NCBI RefSeq assembly: GCF_000328705.1
Contig: NC_019673.1
Span: 1,054,001 to 1,118,000, forward strand
Source: Saccharothrix espanaensis DSM 44229
GTDB taxonomy: Bacteria > Actinomycetota > Actinomycetes > Mycobacteriales > Pseudonocardiaceae
Reading direction: 5' to 3'
DNA length: 64,000 bases
Each line of letters opens with the position of its first letter. The first letter of the stretch is position 1. Under the pieces are notes generated by a model. That model was not told where the DNA came from and did no database searches. It saw nothing but the letters and a program-made list of their open reading frames with translations. The position numbers and the translations under genes were made by a program. Of the stretch, positions 60,866 through 64,000 are shown piece by piece.

Positions 60866-62668
60866 ATGACCGGGACCACGGCGGTGCGGGACGGCGCCGC
60901 GCTGGCGGTGCTCAGCCACCGCTTCGAGGCGATCGTCCGGCGGATGTCCACCACGCTGGCCCGCTCGGGCCGGTCCGGGGTGCTCAACACCGCGCGGGAC
61001 TTCTCGTGCTGCGTGCTGACCGCCGCCGGCGACGTGCTGATGACCGGGCAGAGCCCGCCCATCCACGTCATGGGCGGTCCGGACCTCCAGGCGAGGTCGA
61101 TGCTGGAGTTCCACCCGGACGTCCGGGCCGGCGACGCCTTCCTGCACAACTCGCCCTACCACGGCAACACCCACGCCGCGGACCACTCGATCCTGGTGCC
61201 GGTCGTGGACGACGCCGGCGTGCACCGGTTCACCGTGCTGGCCAAGGCGCACCAGGCCGACTGCGGCAACTCGGTGCCCACCACCTACATGGCCGGCGCC
61301 CGGGACGTCTACGAGGAGGGCGCGCTGATCTTCCCCGTGGTCAAGGTGCAGGAGGACTACCTCGACCGCGCGGACGTGCTGCGGATGTGCGAGATGCGGA
61401 TCCGGGTGCCGCACCAGTGGCGCGGCGACTACCTCGCCGTGCTGGGCAGCGCCCGGATCGGCGAGCGCGCGCTGGTGGGGCTGGCGGAGGAGGTCGGCTG
61501 GGACGAGCTGGACGCGTTCGCCGCCGACTGGCTGGACTACAGCGAGTCCCGGATGGCCGCGGCGATCGCCGGCCTGCCCGCCGGGCGGGTCGTCACGACC
61601 ACCCGGCACGACCCGTTCCCCGGGGTGCCCGACGGCGTCCCGGTGCGGGCGGAGGTGTCGGTCGACCCGGTCGACCGGGTGATCGAGATCGACCTGCGGG
61701 ACAACCCGGACTGCGTGCCGTCGGGGCTCAACCTCAGCGAGGCGTCGTCCCGGACCGCCGCGCTGATCGGCGTGTTCAACAGCATCGACCACACCGTGCC
61801 GCACAACCAGGGCAGCTTCCGGCGGGTCCGGGTGCGGCTGCGGGAGAACTGCGTCGTGGGCATCCCGCGGCACCCGGTGAGCTGCTCGGTGGCGACCACC
61901 AACCTGGCCAACCGGCTGGGCAACCTGGTGCAGCGGGCGATGGCCGACCTCGGCGAGGGGATCGGGCTGGCCGAGGTCGGCACCGGCATGTCGCCGTCCG
62001 AGGCGGTGGTGTCCGGGGTGGACACCCGCAACGGCGCGGAACCGTTCGTCAACCAGATCTTCATCGGCACCAACGGCGGCGCGGGCGGTCCGGCGGGCGA
62101 CGGCTGGCTGACCATGGACGACCTGGGCAGCGGCGGCACGCTGCTGCTCGACAGCGTCGAGATCGACGAGCTCAAGCAGCCGATCGTGATCCACGAGCGG
62201 CGGCTGGCCCGCGACACCGAGGGCGCGGGGCGGCACCGGGGCGCGCCCGGCCTGCACGTCGAGTACGGGCCGGTCGGCTGCGAGCTGGAAGCCATCTACG
62301 CCAACGACGGCGCGATCAACCCGATGCTGGGCGCGCGCGGCGGGCTGCCCGGCGCGCGGTCCGCGCAGCACAAGCGCGACCGGGCGGGCGAGCTGGTCGA
62401 GCTGGACAGCTGCGGGCCGGTGCGGGTCGTCGAGGGCGAACGGCTGGTGGCCCGCACCAGCGGGGGCGGCGGCTACGGCCCCCCGCACACCCGCGACCCG
62501 GAACTGGTCGCCAAGGACGTCCGCGAGGGCTGGGTCGGCGCGGTCCGCGCGCACCACGTCTACCGGGTCGTGCTGGACGACCACGGCCAGGTGGACGCCG
62601 CAGCCACCGCGCACCTGCGTGACGCGGCAGCCACCGCGCACCTGCGTGACCAGGAAGGCACCTCATGA
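60866..62668 (+). CDS. hyuB: Hydantoinase/oxoprolinase subunit B
   Basis: 600 residues of the HyuB family, partner of HyuA. Typical blocks are FSCCVLTAAGDVLMTGQSPP, LHNSPYHGNTHAADHSILVP, VVKVQEDYLD and the C-terminal RTSGGGGYGPPHTRDPELV. The catalytic step of hydantoin, oxoproline or N-methylhydantoin opening resides in this subunit. The tail carries a duplicated AAATAHLRD unit from a 27-bp DNA repeat. ATG 60866; the stop overlaps the next ATG. Confidence 0.9.
   Translation: MTGTTAVRDGAALAVLSHRFEAIVRRMSTTLARSGRSGVLNTARDFSCCVLTAAGDVLMTGQSPPIHVMGGPDLQARSMLEFHPDVRAGDAFLHNSPYHGNTHAADHSILVPVVDDAGVHRFTVLAKAHQADCGNSVPTTYMAGARDVYEEGALIFPVVKVQEDYLDRADVLRMCEMRIRVPHQWRGDYLAVLGSARIGERALVGLAEEVGWDELDAFAADWLDYSESRMAAAIAGLPAGRVVTTTRHDPFPGVPDGVPVRAEVSVDPVDRVIEIDLRDNPDCVPSGLNLSEASSRTAALIGVFNSIDHTVPHNQGSFRRVRVRLRENCVVGIPRHPVSCSVATTNLANRLGNLVQRAMADLGEGIGLAEVGTGMSPSEAVVSGVDTRNGAEPFVNQIFIGTNGGAGGPAGDGWLTMDDLGSGGTLLLDSVEIDELKQPIVIHERRLARDTEGAGRHRGAPGLHVEYGPVGCELEAIYANDGAINPMLGARGGLPGARSAQHKRDRAGELVELDSCGPVRVVEGERLVARTSGGGGYGPPHTRDPELVAKDVREGWVGAVRAHHVYRVVLDDHGQVDAAATAHLRDAAATAHLRDQEGTS
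62597..62650 (+). repeat. 27-bp direct repeat at hyuB 3' end
   Basis: Two tandem units (62597-62623 and 62624-62650) differing at one base, encoding AAATAHLRD twice. In frame; extends the HyuB C-terminus by nine residues per copy. Confidence 0.9.
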
Positions 62669-64000
62669 CCGCCACGACCGCACCCGATCGAACGCGCCTG
62701 GCCGCGCTGCTGGCCGCCGAGCGCGCCGCGTTCACCGAGCGCAACCCGCGCTCGGCCGCCGCGCACGCGGAGAGCCGGCACCTGCTGGGCGGCGTGCCGA
62801 TGACGTGGATGGCCAAGAGCCTGGCCGGGTTCCCCCTCTACCTGGGGCGGGCGTCCGGCGCGCGGGTGGTCGACCTGGACGGCCACGAGCTGCTGGACTT
62901 CTGCCTGGGCGACACGGGGGCGATGGCCGGGCACTCGCCCGCGCCGACCGTGGCCGCGGTGACCCGGCGCTACGCCGAGCTGGGCGGCGCGACCACGATG
63001 ATGCCGACCGAGGACGCCGAGGTCGTGGCGGCCGAGCTGGCGTCCCGGTTCGGCCTGGCGCAGTGGAGCTTCGCGCTGTCCGCGACCGACGCGAACCGCT
63101 GGGCGCTGCGGCTGGCCCGCGCGCTCACCGGCCGGCCGCGGATCCTGGTCAACAGCTTCAGCTACCACGGCAGCGTCGACGAGTCGTTCATCGTCGCCGG
63201 GCCGGAGGGCCCGCGACCGCGACCCGGCAACGTCGGCCCGCCGGTCGACGTGACCGAGACCAGCCGGGTGGCCGAGTTCAACGACCTCGCCGAGCTGGAG
63301 CGGCAGCTCGCGTTCGGCGACGTGGCCGCGGTGCTGATGGAACCCGCGCTGACCAACATGGGGATCGTGCTGCCCGACCCCGGCTACCTGATCGGGGTCC
63401 GGGCGCTCACCCGGGCCGCCGGGGTGCTGCTGGTCAACGACGAGACGCACACCGTGTCGGCCGGGCCCGGCGGGTGCACGCGGGCGTGGGGGCTGAGCCC
63501 GGACGTCGTCACGATCGGCAAGGCCATCGGCGGCGGGATCCCCATCGGGGCCTACGGGTTGAGCGCCGAACTGGCCGAGCGGCTGCGCCGGCGGACCGAG
63601 CTGGACCTGGTCGACACCGGCGGCATCGGCGGCACGCTCGCGGGCAACGCCCTGTCGCTGGCCGCCGCCCGCGCCACCCTCACCGAAGTCCTCACCGACT
63701 CCGCCTACGAGCACATGACCGCGTTGTCGACCCGCTACACGGCCGGGGTGCAAGAGCTGATCACCACCTGCGGCCTGCCGTGGACGGTGACGCAGCTCGG
63801 GGCGCGCTCGGAGTACCGGTTCACCCCGGTGCGACCGCGCAACGGCACCGAGTCCCAGCGGGCGACCGACGTCGAGCTGGAGGACTTCCTCCACCTCTAC
63901 CTGCTCAACCGGGGCGTGCTGCTCACGCCGTTCCACAACATGGCGCTGATGTGCCCGCAGACCACCGCCGCCGACGTCGACCGGCACCTGACCGTGCTCG
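62665..64000 (+). CDS. Class III aminotransferase (GSA-aminotransferase-like), 3' end missing
   Basis: At least 445 residues. SFALSATDANRWALRLARAL, VLLVNDETHTVSAGPGG and the PLP lysine in VVTIGKAIGGGIPIG (Lys286) resemble glutamate-1-semialdehyde aminomutase-like transaminases often found with hyuAB. It could remove the amine released by ring opening. ATG 62665 overlaps the hyuB stop (ATGA). The window ends inside the gene, close to its expected end. Confidence 0.88.
   Translation, partial: MTATTAPDRTRLAALLAAERAAFTERNPRSAAAHAESRHLLGGVPMTWMAKSLAGFPLYLGRASGARVVDLDGHELLDFCLGDTGAMAGHSPAPTVAAVTRRYAELGGATTMMPTEDAEVVAAELASRFGLAQWSFALSATDANRWALRLARALTGRPRILVNSFSYHGSVDESFIVAGPEGPRPRPGNVGPPVDVTETSRVAEFNDLAELERQLAFGDVAAVLMEPALTNMGIVLPDPGYLIGVRALTRAAGVLLVNDETHTVSAGPGGCTRAWGLSPDVVTIGKAIGGGIPIGAYGLSAELAERLRRRTELDLVDTGGIGGTLAGNALSLAAARATLTEVLTDSAYEHMTALSTRYTAGVQELITTCGLPWTVTQLGARSEYRFTPVRPRNGTESQRATDVELEDFLHLYLLNRGVLLTPFHNMALMCPQTTAADVDRHLTVL

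Noticed and set aside
1-64000. CRISPR array
   Set aside because: No regularly spaced identical repeats with unique spacers; the short tandem arrays seen are in-frame coding repeats.

Overview
The window is high-G+C, GTG-rich, tightly packed DNA of an actinomycete. SARP/AfsR-type regulators, acyl-CoA carboxylase epsilon subunit, polyprenol-phosphomannose synthase, LexA and leaderless-looking starts all fit; a Pseudonocardiaceae-like genus is my guess, not proven. Bases 1-7413 look like ordinary chromosome: an HrpB helicase, a glycosyltransferase, a GNAT protein with an in-frame 30-bp repeat, an MFS pump behind a palindromic operator, a membrane-anchored DsbA-like thioredoxin, a phenylacetate-CoA ligase and tRNA-Ala(GGC) with a strong terminator.

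Bases 7414-20946 form a defence island next to the tRNA. The first part is decayed and visibly lower in G+C: an unidentified gene split by a 1-kb IS30-family element, then what I read as the C-terminal remnant of drmB and a multiply frameshifted drmC (DISARM components), then one small orphan membrane-anchored protein. The second part is an apparently intact Wadjet (type II, TIGR02677-02680 families) operon in the order jetD-jetA-jetB-jetC, an SMC-like anti-plasmid system.

Bases 21176-31450 hold an FtsX-type permease behind a double palindrome, then a cluster that looks like a disulfide-rich peptide system: a 67-aa precursor with 8 cysteines, a long hairpin, an ABC ATPase with two membrane partners, a MauE-like and a MauD/TlpA-like redox pair, a fused ABC exporter, an S26 signal peptidase and an XRE-SARP regulator. 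I infer oxidative folding, export and leader removal of the peptide.

Bases 31668-38596 hold a four-gene operon (TIR protein, KGGVGR-type ParA-like ATPase, small putative winged-helix protein, and a 1044-aa AAA+HerA double ATPase) facing a second TIR protein across a bidirectional terminator. This resembles NAD-depleting HerA defence systems but with an arrangement I do not recognise. Bases 38843-46830 contain a small secreted peptide, an AfsR-like regulator, a vWA protein with an unknown partner, and a decaying acyl-CoA carboxylase locus (truncated beta, intact epsilon, frameshifted biotin carboxylase/BCCP) followed by a serine-hydrolase fragment.

Bases 47028-64000 return to housekeeping (lexA, ppm) and then a catabolic region: aldehyde dehydrogenase, Lrp/AsnC regulator and omega-aminotransferase, followed by a long co-directional operon (amidase, alpha/beta hydrolase, MFS transporter, SDR, PLP decarboxylase, hydantoinase/oxoprolinase A and B, and a class III aminotransferase cut by the window end). 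Together these suggest uptake and stepwise breakdown of an amide- or lactam-containing amine compound; the substrate cannot be read from sequence alone.
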